A DNA stretch of 5,420 nt. It comes from Candidatus Eiseniibacteriota bacterium (GTDB taxonomy: Bacteria; Eisenbacteria; RBG-16-71-46; JAGVPR01). Numbering within the stretch: the first letter of the stretch is position 1; each line of letters begins with the position of its first letter. The position numbers were made by a program, and so were the translations under genes. The notes below the pieces were generated by a model. The model did no database searches, was not told the origin of the DNA, and was given only the letters and a program-made list of their open reading frames with translations. Positions 1 to 5,420 of the stretch are shown here, in pieces. The stretch is taken from assembly GCA_020052115.1 (NCBI GenBank), contig JAGVPR010000050.1:1-5420 (forward strand), written 5' to 3'.

Positions 1-970
1 AGCCCGTGAGCGGGTCGTCGCACGCCGTCAGGCCCCAGCTGTTCTCGCCGTAGGCGAGCCAGCCGCCGGGGTTCGCGATGCAGTAGGCGCGCTGCGCGAG
101 CGTGGCGCGGCGCGAGTTCTCGAAGTAATCGATCCCCCGGTTGCGCATGTACGCGTCCTTGATACCGCGGAAGTCCACCCAGCAGTGCGAATACTGGTGC
201 CCGAAGAGCGGCGGGAAGTTCACGAAGCTATAGCCGTAGTGAGTCTGCCAGCTGTACGTGCTCGTCCAGGCCATCCAGGCGGTGATCGGCGCCTGGCCCT
301 CACGGATCGCCGGGTGCGTCGGCGAGCCGAGGGCGAGGATGTAGAGGATCATCGCTTCGTTGTAGCCGTACCAGTAGCCGAATCCCGAGAAGGCTGTCCC
401 CGGCTTCCAGCCCATCCTGATGCCGAAACCGTTGTCTCGGAAGTACTCCCAGTCGGCGCGCTGATAGAGCGAATCGGCGAGCGCGCGGATCTGCACTTCG
501 GTCGGATCGTCCGTCGAGAAGTACTGCTTCACGTCGAGAATCCCGGCAAAGAGCAGGGCGGAGTCGATCGTGGAGAGTTCGCAGCTCCACGTCCGCGTGG
601 CTGTATTCATATCGAGGAAGTGGTAGAAGAGTCCCTTGTAGCCGATGAAACCGCTCGCCCCGCTCCCCTGGGGCCCGTTCCAGAACGTCTGCAGCGTGGT
701 GAGGACCCGCTGGCGCCCTTGTTCGCGCGTGATCCAGCCGTGATCTACGCCGATGCAGATCGCCGAGAGCCCGAATCCGACGGACGCGATGCTGGCCGGG
801 GAGGTGGGCGTGCTCCGGTCCTTGATGAGGCCGTTCGATGGGTTCGCCTCGTTCCAGAAGAAGTTGAACGAAGTGTGCTGCAGGGTGTCCATCAGGGCCT
901 CGTTCGTGAGCCCCCGAGCGGCCGGTGCCGATACGAGAATCCCGACCAGCACGGCGAGAAACCGAATCAT
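1..970 (-). CDS. Secreted glycoamylase-like domain protein (PF10091; GH144-related glucanase candidate), 3' end outside window
   Basis: The frame opens at an ATG (970-968) and runs without a stop to the left edge, giving 323 residues of a longer protein. Residues 1-20 are a signal peptide (Arg at 3, hydrophobic core FLAVLVGILV, then small residues), so it should be exported by Sec. The rest matches, from memory, the bacterial 'putative glucoamylase' or glycoamylase-like family: an early SFNFFWNEANPSNGLIKDR segment (34-52), ELSTIDSALLFAGIL (131-145), GFGYWYGYNEAMILYILALG (196-215), and HQYSHCWVDFRGIKDAYM (258-275) followed by DYFENSRRAT (281-290) and YGENSWGLTACDDP (307-320). This alpha/alpha-barrel fold includes GH144 endo-beta-1,2-glucanases, so glycan hydrolysis in the periplasm or outside the cell is likely. 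The substrate is not certain. Acidic candidates for catalysis are E131, D136 and E205. The start is supported by GGAGG five bases upstream. It lies 66 nt after the PorV-like gene on the same strand. A C-terminal sorting domain cannot be judged because that end is missing. Confidence 0.88.
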   Translation of the reverse strand, partial: MIRFLAVLVGILVSAPAARGLTNEALMDTLQHTSFNFFWNEANPSNGLIKDRSTPTSPASIASVGFGLSAICIGVDHGWITREQGRQRVLTTLQTFWNGPQGSGASGFIGYKGLFYHFLDMNTATRTWSCELSTIDSALLFAGILDVKQYFSTDDPTEVQIRALADSLYQRADWEYFRDNGFGIRMGWKPGTAFSGFGYWYGYNEAMILYILALGSPTHPAIREGQAPITAWMAWTSTYSWQTHYGYSFVNFPPLFGHQYSHCWVDFRGIKDAYMRNRGIDYFENSRRATLAQRAYCIANPGGWLAYGENSWGLTACDDPLTG

Positions 971-974
971 CGCA

Positions 975-980
975 TCCTCC
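975..980 (-). promoter_or_regulatory. Ribosome binding site of the glycoamylase-like gene
   Basis: On the minus strand GGAGGA precedes the ATG at 970, with five bases between GGAGG and the start. An overlapping ATG inside this stretch (GGATGCGATGA) is in another frame and stops after two codons, so the downstream ATG with the signal peptide is the start. Confidence 0.8.
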
Positions 981-1036
981 GTTCAGCTCAGCTGCGTGTC
1001 TCTGCGATCAGGCGGCCCAGCCTCTCCGCGGTCCGA

Positions 1037-2050
1037 TCATCTCAGCGCCACCACGAACGTCAACCGGTGCGTCTGGTCGAGACGGCCGTGGTCTGCCCAT
1101 GCGTAATCCAGGCTGAATCCGTGCTCCCCGAAGTGGCCCTGTGCGCCCGCGCCGAGCGTGGGGCCGGTCTCGGAGTCCTCCATGAAGAGGTTCTGATATC
1201 CCGCTCGGAGCGAGAGGGTGTTCATCCATGTCCACTCCGCGCCGGCGCTCACGTTCTCGGTGTTGTCGCTCGGGTGGGAGGCGTCCGCAGCGAAGAGCGC
1301 CCTGCTGCGGTTCCCGGTCTTCACGGGCATGGCCGCGCCAACGCGGAAGAGCACCGGAAGGGGGAAGCTGTCCGTGAGGCGCTCGCCGGGGAGGGCGCTG
1401 TTGTCGCCGTACCGGTCAGGGTCGTTGTCGTACTGAATCGCGAGGTCGCGGCCTCCGAACCGCGCCAGGGCCCCGTAGTTGGAGATGCTGGCCCCGATCC
1501 TGAGGCCGTCCTCCGACATCCGGTAAGCGGCTCCGACGTTGAGCGTGGCCGTCTTCATCGACGTGTGCCAGATCGTCTCCTGCACGAAGTTGAGCTGGAC
1601 GCCGGCGCTGAGCTTCTCGCTGAACGCGCGGCCGTAGCCGAATCCGAGCGCCAGATCGGTGACGGAGAACTTCTCCCCGGTGCCGAGCGGCCTGTCAACC
1701 GTCCGCACGCTGATGTCGCCCGAGTTCAGCACGGTGACGCTGCCGAAGAAGTCGCCGATTCCCGCCACCGGCAGCACGGCTGCCGCGTAGTCGTACGAGA
1801 TCCCGGCCAGCCACTCGCTGTGCGTGAACCCTGCCTCGAACCCCAGGAATCCGCCGAGCCCGCCCGGGTTGTAGTAGACCGACTGGATCCCATCCCCTAG
1901 CGCGACGCCGGCGTTGCCCATCGCCGCGACGCGCGCGCTCGGCTCGATGAGCAGGAACTGGCCGACGGCGGTGCCGGTCTTGCTCTGTGCCCTCGCGGCG
2001 GCCGGCGCCAGACTCAGCACGGCGGCCGCGGCCAGGAGCATCCTTCTCAT
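1037..2050 (-). CDS. PorV/PorQ-family outer-membrane beta-barrel protein
   Basis: This gene encodes 337 residues. Residues 1-22 are a signal peptide (MRRMLLAAAAVLSL, then APAAARAQ), with likely cleavage around A19-Q22. Next come the family's hallmark segment FLLIEPSARVAAMGNAGVAL (32-51), YYNPGGLGG (59-67), and repeated amphipathic strands. The ending is also typical: AEWTWMNTLSLRAGY (271-285), LGAGAQ (299-304) and SLDYAWADHGRLDQTHRL (313-330). PorV and PorQ are FadL-like barrels of type IX secretion. PorV carries cargo from the translocon to the attachment complex, but the wider family has many paralogues of unknown role, so I do not assign porV. The open frame extends further upstream into the preceding gene, but the ATG at 2050 is chosen because it gives a proper signal peptide and has a GAGG six bases before it. 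The final residues TFVVALR lack the terminal aromatic residue common in barrel proteins. The 14-nt gap to the preceding stop suggests cotranscription and probably coupled translation. Confidence 0.9.
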   Translation of the reverse strand: MRRMLLAAAAVLSLAPAAARAQSKTGTAVGQFLLIEPSARVAAMGNAGVALGDGIQSVYYNPGGLGGFLGFEAGFTHSEWLAGISYDYAAAVLPVAGIGDFFGSVTVLNSGDISVRTVDRPLGTGEKFSVTDLALGFGYGRAFSEKLSAGVQLNFVQETIWHTSMKTATLNVGAAYRMSEDGLRIGASISNYGALARFGGRDLAIQYDNDPDRYGDNSALPGERLTDSFPLPVLFRVGAAMPVKTGNRSRALFAADASHPSDNTENVSAGAEWTWMNTLSLRAGYQNLFMEDSETGPTLGAGAQGHFGEHGFSLDYAWADHGRLDQTHRLTFVVALR

Positions 2051-2056
2051 GACGGA

Positions 2057-2064
2057 CCTCTTCC
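2057..2064 (-). promoter_or_regulatory. Ribosome binding site of the PorV/PorQ-like gene
   Basis: The minus-strand sequence between the TGA at 2067-2065 and the ATG at 2050 contains GGAAGAGG, ending six bases before the start codon. It supports the signal-peptide start over the longer open frame that begins inside the upstream gene. Confidence 0.75.
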
Positions 2065-5000
2065 TCACTTGATGATCGCGAACTTGCCGACGTAGTTGCC
2101 AACCCGGCCGCCGTCGACGTGGTAGATGTAGAGACCCGGAGCCACGTCGAGATTGTCCTTGGTGCGGAGGTTCCACGCGACGGACCCCTCGTCGGACCCG
2201 GATGTGTATCCTCGGGGCCCCGGCGGCGAGCCCGCCTGATAGAGCGTCTGCACCAGATCTCCTCTGACGGTGTAGATGCGAATGACCGCATTCTTGGGCA
2301 GGCCCCTGAATTCGATCCGGCGTTCACCCCGCCCGGCGATCGCGTAGCGCTCCGGCTCGAAGCTCGCGGCGCCCAAGTAGGGGTTCGGAACCACGTAGGG
2401 CTTGAACGAGCCCTCTTCGGCGCGATCCGGGTCCACCTTCTCGCCGGTGACGGTGAAGGTGAAGACGTCCTCGTTGCTGAACGGCTTGATGAGATGGAGT
2501 TCGTACACGTCTCCGGCGCGGGGCGGCTGGATCGGGCCGCGCTGCGACTGGCCGAGCGTGTCGAGCTGTGCGCGCCAGGTCGCGAGCGGCACCCCCGGGA
2601 GGGCGCTCCCGTACGTCGCGACATCAACGTACTCAGCGGGCGTGCTCAGCGTCCCGTCCGCGTCCAGATCGCCGAAGATGAAGTCCATCTGCACGTCGCC
2701 GGTATTCGCGTGAGCGAAGACGCGGAACTTGGCCGGCCGCCGCGGAGTCGAAATATCCGGGGCGACGCTCGTGTCCACGAAGGCGTCGTCGAAGACGATA
2801 GACAAGTCCTCAGGGAAGCCGGGCCGCCGCTGATTGATCGGCAAGAGGTAGCCGCCGGTCTGATACGAGACCTTGAGCCTCGTGTTCGTCGGGCTCGTCG
2901 GTATGAAGCCGCTGCGGTTCTTGTCCACCGTCACGATCCGGGGCGTGGTGACGATCGGGAGGACGCCCGCGGCCACGGGCCCTCGGCCGAGCCCCTCGAG
3001 ATCGCGGCCGGTCTTGAAGAGCAACTTCCCCGCCTGCGTGGAATCCACCAGCGTGTAGCCCGACGCACGCACGCTGTCCGGCGAGGGCTGCTGGAACGTG
3101 ACCTTGTAGACGTGTCCGTCGTCCACGTTGCCCGAGTTCACGACTTCGATCTCGACCGAGCCGGAGCCTCCGCCGGCGAGGTGCGCGGTCGTCGTCACGG
3201 AGGCGGGAACGTATCCGAGCACCTTCGGCTCCGGCCGCACCTGGACGATATGGCCGGGGAGGATCGTGCCCCCGCGGGGCGTGCGCGAGACATTGATCGC
3301 GTTCTCGGAGGGGTAGAAGCCGAGCGAATCCGATCCGTAATCGTAGGAGCAAACGGCGTAGTAATACTCCTGGCCGTTCGTGACCGTCGTGTCGGTCCAC
3401 GTATGACGAAGGCCGGTGTCCAGCCCGAGGTAATACGAAACCCCTTCGACCGACTGCGGCGAGAACCCCTTGATGCTGTCCGCGAGGTCGAACTGCGCGA
3501 TCGGCCGGCCGTTTCCGAGCGGACCTGAGCCGGTCCCGGTGGAAACCACCCGCGGATCTCGGAAGTCGGGATCGGTGGAGCGATAGATCCTGTATCCCTC
3601 GAAGTCGAATTCGTACGTCACCGGATCCACCGCGCGCTCCGGAAGATCGTTCCACGAAAGTCGCACGTAGCCGTCACCGGTCTCGGCGGAGACGGTGGGC
3701 GGCGGAGGCGGCACGGCGAACTGGTAGTTCGCGTTGTAGATCTGCTGGACGGTGCGCACGGTCCGGCGCAGCTCGTCCAGATCTCCGCCGTAGGCGAGGG
3801 CGAGGCTGAACCGCTCCGTCTGGCCCGCCTTGAGTGTGAATGGGCCCGAGGCGAAGAGGAATCCGATGTTGTAATTCAGGACGAGCGGGAGGTCGAAGCG
3901 CTCCGCCTCGCTCTCGCTCGTGAACTTGCGGAAGAGCCGCTCAGGCCAGTTGTACGCCGACTCCGTGTAGAAGAGAACGTTGTCTACATCGGAGGGGCTG
4001 CCGATCCCGGGCGCGATCCGGTTCATCTTGAACCCGGTGAGGCCGATCTGATCCGACTCGTGGAGATCGGTGCGGTCGAAGTTCGTCTCGCCGTCGGTCG
4101 GCTTGCCGTCGCCTTCGCCGAAGTCCGATGTCTCCCACACCCCGTCGGCGCCGGTGTCGTGCAAGTCGGCGCTCCAGTCCATGTCCTCGTCGCCGATCCA
4201 CCAGACGCCTGCCCTGTAGGCCAGACGGTTCGCAATCGGGCCGTACTCGGCGGTGAAGCGGGCCATGTCGTAATGCGTCTGCGCGTACTGGAGGATGGCG
4301 TCACGACCCACGATCGCGATCGTGTCGCCGGAGGCGCTGTAGCGCTTCTCGTCGGTGATGCCGTCCTCGTCGTTGTCCGCGCCGTCTGTGGGCTTGCCGG
4401 GGGTCTCGAGATAGGCATAGCCGAGGTAGCCCGTCTTCTCGCAATTGCCCCCGAGTCCGACGCCCGTGTTGCGGTTGTCCCAGGTGTAGACGAGGTTGAT
4501 GACCTGGTCGTTGAACCGGCGATCGAAGAATGCGTTGTCGTCGTCCGACTCGAAGATGCCGTCGCAGGATTGCATCGAGCCGCCGACGCCGGAGTCCATG
4601 TACAGGCCGAAGATCATATCGTCGTCGTAGTCAGTCGTGCTTTCGTTCGTGATGTCGTAGTGCCAGAAGATCACGTTCGACGCCTGCGGGTTGGCCCACT
4701 GGAAGCCCCGCACCTCGACACGCAGGCCCAGGCCGTTTCGCGTCGAGTCGCGACTGTCCGGGAAGTAATCCCACGCGTCGTAGAAATCGTCGTCCATGAC
4801 CATGTAGCTTTCCTGATCGGCCGCCGTCCGTTTCCCGAAGTACCCGTTCCACGATCCTTCCCAGCCCTTGTCGTACGGGTCGTCGAGCTTGTCCGGCCAG
4901 GAATCGGGCCACGTGCGCGGGTCGTGGCTGATGGCCGGGGAGCGGGCCGGGTTCTTCACAGGGCTCGGCTGGATGTATCCCATGCGCGGCTCGAAGCGCA

Positions 5001-5388
5001 TCATGCGGTTGTGTTGAGGGCTATAGGCCTGGCGCTCGCGGAAGCCGGTCTCCATGATGTAGGCCTCGAGGCCGTTACGCTGCACGATCCTCGTGAGCAC
5101 GAACGGAGTGATTCCATCGCTGTAGTTGATGCCGCTTCCCTTGGGGACCTCGACCGAGTGGAAGACGCTGAGATCCGTGTTCCTCGGGTCCCGGGGGTAA
5201 TCACCCACCATGCCGAAGTTCCAGAACATCGTGCGCAGGTTTGACGCGTGATGCGTGCCGAGACGCTCGGCATCTATCGTCCCGCGCTCGCCCTGCGGCA
5301 CCGGCGTGGGGACGCCGGCGACGCCGCGCCCGTTGTCTTTCTCAAAGTAGATGTCTCTTATCTTCTCCTGGAATTCGCGTACCGTCAT
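2065..5388 (-). CDS. Large multidomain exported-type protein with FN3-like and FlgD/T9SS-type C-terminal domains; anomalous N-terminus
   Basis: The frame encodes 1107 residues. Residues 1-24 are anomalous (see the separate entry). Residues about 27-555 form an uncharacterised Asp-, Tyr- and Trp-rich region that I know only as a recurring type in uncultured FCB-group genomes; it contains acidic DxDxDG-like loops (338-347) and two GKPTDG copies (331-336, 428-433). A PPPPP linker (560-564) leads to a fibronectin-III-like domain (about 565-703) with RLSW, FEGYRIYRSTD and YYYAVCSYDYG. Residues 704-998 are beta-rich with another calcium-loop-like DLDADG (907-912). The C-terminus (about 1000-1107) starts YVVPNPY and ends APGLYIYHV...VGKFAIIK, as in T9SS type A sorting/FlgD-like domains. 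The mature protein should act at the cell surface or be secreted; its specific function is unknown. No signal peptide is present from this ATG. The frame stays open to the right edge, but those ten codons (ending ATRREAN) are hydrophilic, so no signal peptide is visible there either. It is followed 14 nt later by the PorV/PorQ-like gene. Confidence 0.85.
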   Translation of the reverse strand: MTVREFQEKIRDIYFEKDNGRGVAGVPTPVPQGERGTIDAERLGTHHASNLRTMFWNFGMVGDYPRDPRNTDLSVFHSVEVPKGSGINYSDGITPFVLTRIVQRNGLEAYIMETGFRERQAYSPQHNRMMRFEPRMGYIQPSPVKNPARSPAISHDPRTWPDSWPDKLDDPYDKGWEGSWNGYFGKRTAADQESYMVMDDDFYDAWDYFPDSRDSTRNGLGLRVEVRGFQWANPQASNVIFWHYDITNESTTDYDDDMIFGLYMDSGVGGSMQSCDGIFESDDDNAFFDRRFNDQVINLVYTWDNRNTGVGLGGNCEKTGYLGYAYLETPGKPTDGADNDEDGITDEKRYSASGDTIAIVGRDAILQYAQTHYDMARFTAEYGPIANRLAYRAGVWWIGDEDMDWSADLHDTGADGVWETSDFGEGDGKPTDGETNFDRTDLHESDQIGLTGFKMNRIAPGIGSPSDVDNVLFYTESAYNWPERLFRKFTSESEAERFDLPLVLNYNIGFLFASGPFTLKAGQTERFSLALAYGGDLDELRRTVRTVQQIYNANYQFAVPPPPPTVSAETGDGYVRLSWNDLPERAVDPVTYEFDFEGYRIYRSTDPDFRDPRVVSTGTGSGPLGNGRPIAQFDLADSIKGFSPQSVEGVSYYLGLDTGLRHTWTDTTVTNGQEYYYAVCSYDYGSDSLGFYPSENAINVSRTPRGGTILPGHIVQVRPEPKVLGYVPASVTTTAHLAGGGSGSVEIEVVNSGNVDDGHVYKVTFQQPSPDSVRASGYTLVDSTQAGKLLFKTGRDLEGLGRGPVAAGVLPIVTTPRIVTVDKNRSGFIPTSPTNTRLKVSYQTGGYLLPINQRRPGFPEDLSIVFDDAFVDTSVAPDISTPRRPAKFRVFAHANTGDVQMDFIFGDLDADGTLSTPAEYVDVATYGSALPGVPLATWRAQLDTLGQSQRGPIQPPRAGDVYELHLIKPFSNEDVFTFTVTGEKVDPDRAEEGSFKPYVVPNPYLGAASFEPERYAIAGRGERRIEFRGLPKNAVIRIYTVRGDLVQTLYQAGSPPGPRGYTSGSDEGSVAWNLRTKDNLDVAPGLYIYHVDGGRVGNYVGKFAIIK
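2068..2391 (-). other. FlgD-like / T9SS type A-like C-terminal sorting domain of the large protein
   Basis: Residues 1000-1107 open with VPNPY, followed by IEFRGLPKNAVIRIYTVRGD (1025-1044), VAWNLRTKDNLDVAPGLYIY (1070-1089) and a basic hydrophobic end, VGKFAIIK. This order (PNP, a strand with IYTVRGDLV, a W-N/D-G turn, GLYIY, and a K-F-x-I-x-K end) is the pattern of the Ig-like C-terminal domains that direct T9SS cargo in Bacteroidota and are annotated as FlgD_ig or Por-secretion tails elsewhere. Whether it is a working secretion signal here is inferred. Confidence 0.75.
2632..2670 (-). other. Calcium-binding-loop-like motif (dockerin/EF-hand style) in the large protein
   Basis: Residues 907-919 read D907-L-D909-A-D911-G912, with E919 at position 13 of the loop. 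The D-x-D-x-D-G core resembles EF-hand and dockerin loops, though the last acidic ligand normally falls at position 12, so the fit is imperfect. It may also be a plain acidic turn preceding the following beta strand. Confidence 0.4.
3280..3696 (-). other. Fibronectin type III-like domain in the large protein
   Basis: Residues 565-703 follow a five-proline linker and begin TVSAETGDGYVRLSW, the usual first strands of an FN3 module with the conserved Trp. FEGYRIYRSTDPDF (596-609) and GQEYYYAVCSYDYG (672-685) match the central and late strands, including the Tyr-rich F strand. The insertion between them (about 612-660) makes it longer than a standard ~90-residue FN3. Such modules usually act as spacers or binding domains in secreted proteins. 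Confidence 0.7.
4348..4377 (-). other. Acidic DxDxDG calcium-loop-like motif in the large protein
   Basis: Residues 338-347 read DNDEDGITDE, giving D338, D340, D342, G343 and D346. This spacing resembles the thrombospondin type 3-like or EF-hand-like loops common in secreted FCB-group proteins. It directly follows the first GKPTDG copy. Calcium binding is inferred from spacing only. Confidence 0.45.
5301..5318. repeat. Perfect 7-bp inverted repeat with GGGG/CCCC loop
   Basis: On the plus strand CCGGCGT (5301-5307) and ACGCCGG (5312-5318) are perfect reverse complements separated by GGGG. Beyond one mismatched pair (a G-U in the minus-strand transcript) a further C-G pair can form. It lies inside the coding frame at codons 24-29 of the large protein, exactly where sequence character changes. 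There is no T-tract, so it is not a terminator. Confidence 0.6.
5317..5388 (-). other. First 24 codons of the large ORF: segment resembling the start of a MazG-type nucleotide pyrophosphohydrolase
   Basis: Residues 1-24 (MTVREFQEKIRDIYFEKD followed by NGRGVA) lack a hydrophobic core and cannot act as a Sec signal. From memory they resemble the N-terminal helix of small cytoplasmic MazG-like NTP pyrophosphohydrolases, which begin with an REFQ-x-x-I-R-x-Y-x-EKD-x-x-RG pattern and continue into a W-x-x-EE-x-GE motif. That motif is absent here: after residue 25 the sequence turns to PTPVPQGERG, typical of the mature start of exported proteins. The first 60 nt of the frame are about 45% GC and the next 60 nt about 80%. 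I read it as a fragment of an unrelated gene joined in frame, by recombination or by misassembly. The alternative is an unusual native N-terminus. Confidence 0.55.
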
Positions 5389-5395
5389 GTTCGCT

Positions 5396-5400
5396 TCCCT
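5396..5400 (-). promoter_or_regulatory. Weak ribosome binding site before the ATG at 5388
   Basis: The minus strand carries AGGGA seven bases before the ATG. In another frame, a TAG at 5411-5409 could end an upstream gene about 20 nt before this ATG, but too little sequence is present to tell. The site supports real initiation at 5388, whichever gene that start originally belonged to. Confidence 0.45.
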
Positions 5401-5420
5401 TCGCGTTGCTATTTGGGGGC

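Noticed and set aside
971..1036. Possible terminator or promoter in the 66-nt gap before the glycoamylase-like gene
   Set aside because: Only short inverted repeats are present (CAGCT/AGCTG at 984-994 and AGGC/GCCT at 1010-1023), with no T-tract and no AT-rich -10 box. I see only the ribosome binding site.
185..1900. Long plus-strand open frame of 571 codons
   Set aside because: It runs antisense across the PorV/PorQ-like and glycoamylase-like genes. Its translation is Arg/Val/Glu-rich with no recognisable motif, as expected from the reverse frame of GC-rich genes.
2051..2176. Longer start for the PorV/PorQ-like gene at 2176
   Set aside because: It would add 42 Arg-rich residues overlapping the upstream gene and bury the signal peptide. 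The ATG at 2050 has a ribosome binding site and a proper signal peptide.
1695..2627. Minus-strand frame of 310 codons spanning the junction of two genes
   Set aside because: Ser/Arg/Thr-rich frame-shifted reading of the large gene's end and the PorV-like gene's start; the composition is not protein-like.
2119..3528. Plus-strand open frame of 469 codons
   Set aside because: Antisense to the large protein gene, low complexity (Arg, Val, Glu, Asp), no domain and no ribosome binding site of note.
4060..5244. Plus-strand open frame of 394 codons rich in Val, Ala and Arg
   Set aside because: Antisense shadow of the N-terminal half of the large protein. The opposite strand has clear protein-like content.
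5389..5420. Extension of the large ORF upstream of the ATG at 5388
   Set aside because: The frame is open to the edge, but the ten codons encode a hydrophilic stretch (ending ATRREAN), not a signal peptide, so an upstream start is not supported. It cannot be excluded without the flanking sequence.

Overview
This is a GC-rich bacterial window with three genes, all on the minus strand and closely spaced, so they probably form one operon read from the right edge to the left edge. A PorV/PorQ-type outer-membrane protein and a very large protein with a C-terminal domain resembling type IX secretion (T9SS) sorting domains point to the Fibrobacterota-Chlorobi-Bacteroidota (FCB) superphylum or an allied candidate phylum. 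The high GC content and style of protein recall Candidatus Eisenbacteria-like metagenome lineages. That placement is an inference from memory of protein style, not a search result.

Layout in transcription order. (1) 5388-2065: a 1107-residue protein with a large uncharacterised acidic/aromatic N-terminal half, a proline linker, a fibronectin-III-like domain, further beta-rich sequence and a FlgD-like/T9SS-type C-terminal domain. (2) After 14 nt, 2050-1037: a 337-residue PorV/PorQ-family outer-membrane beta-barrel with a clear signal peptide. (3) After 66 nt, 970 to the left edge: the first 323 residues of a secreted glycoamylase-like-domain protein (PF10091, the fold of GH144 beta-1,2-glucanases), cut off by the window end. 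The third gene is the one most easily missed because it has no stop codon inside the window.

Taken together, the unit looks like an envelope or secretion module: a large exported surface protein, an outer-membrane protein of the family that handles T9SS cargo, and an exported glycan-cleaving enzyme. No core T9SS gene is present in the window, so the T9SS link is inferred.

The strangest point is the start of the large protein. Its first ~24 residues do not form a signal peptide. They read like the beginning of a cytoplasmic MazG-type nucleotide pyrophosphohydrolase, and the DNA changes abruptly from about 45% to about 80% GC (60 nt counted on each side) near the point where the exported-protein sequence begins. 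A perfect 7-bp inverted repeat with a 4-nt loop lies on that junction. This could be a genuine gene fusion or deletion, or a contig misassembly, and it should be settled before the N-terminus is used.

No tRNA, rRNA, CRISPR array, insertion sequence or convincing terminator was seen. The long plus-strand open frames are antisense shadows of these genes.
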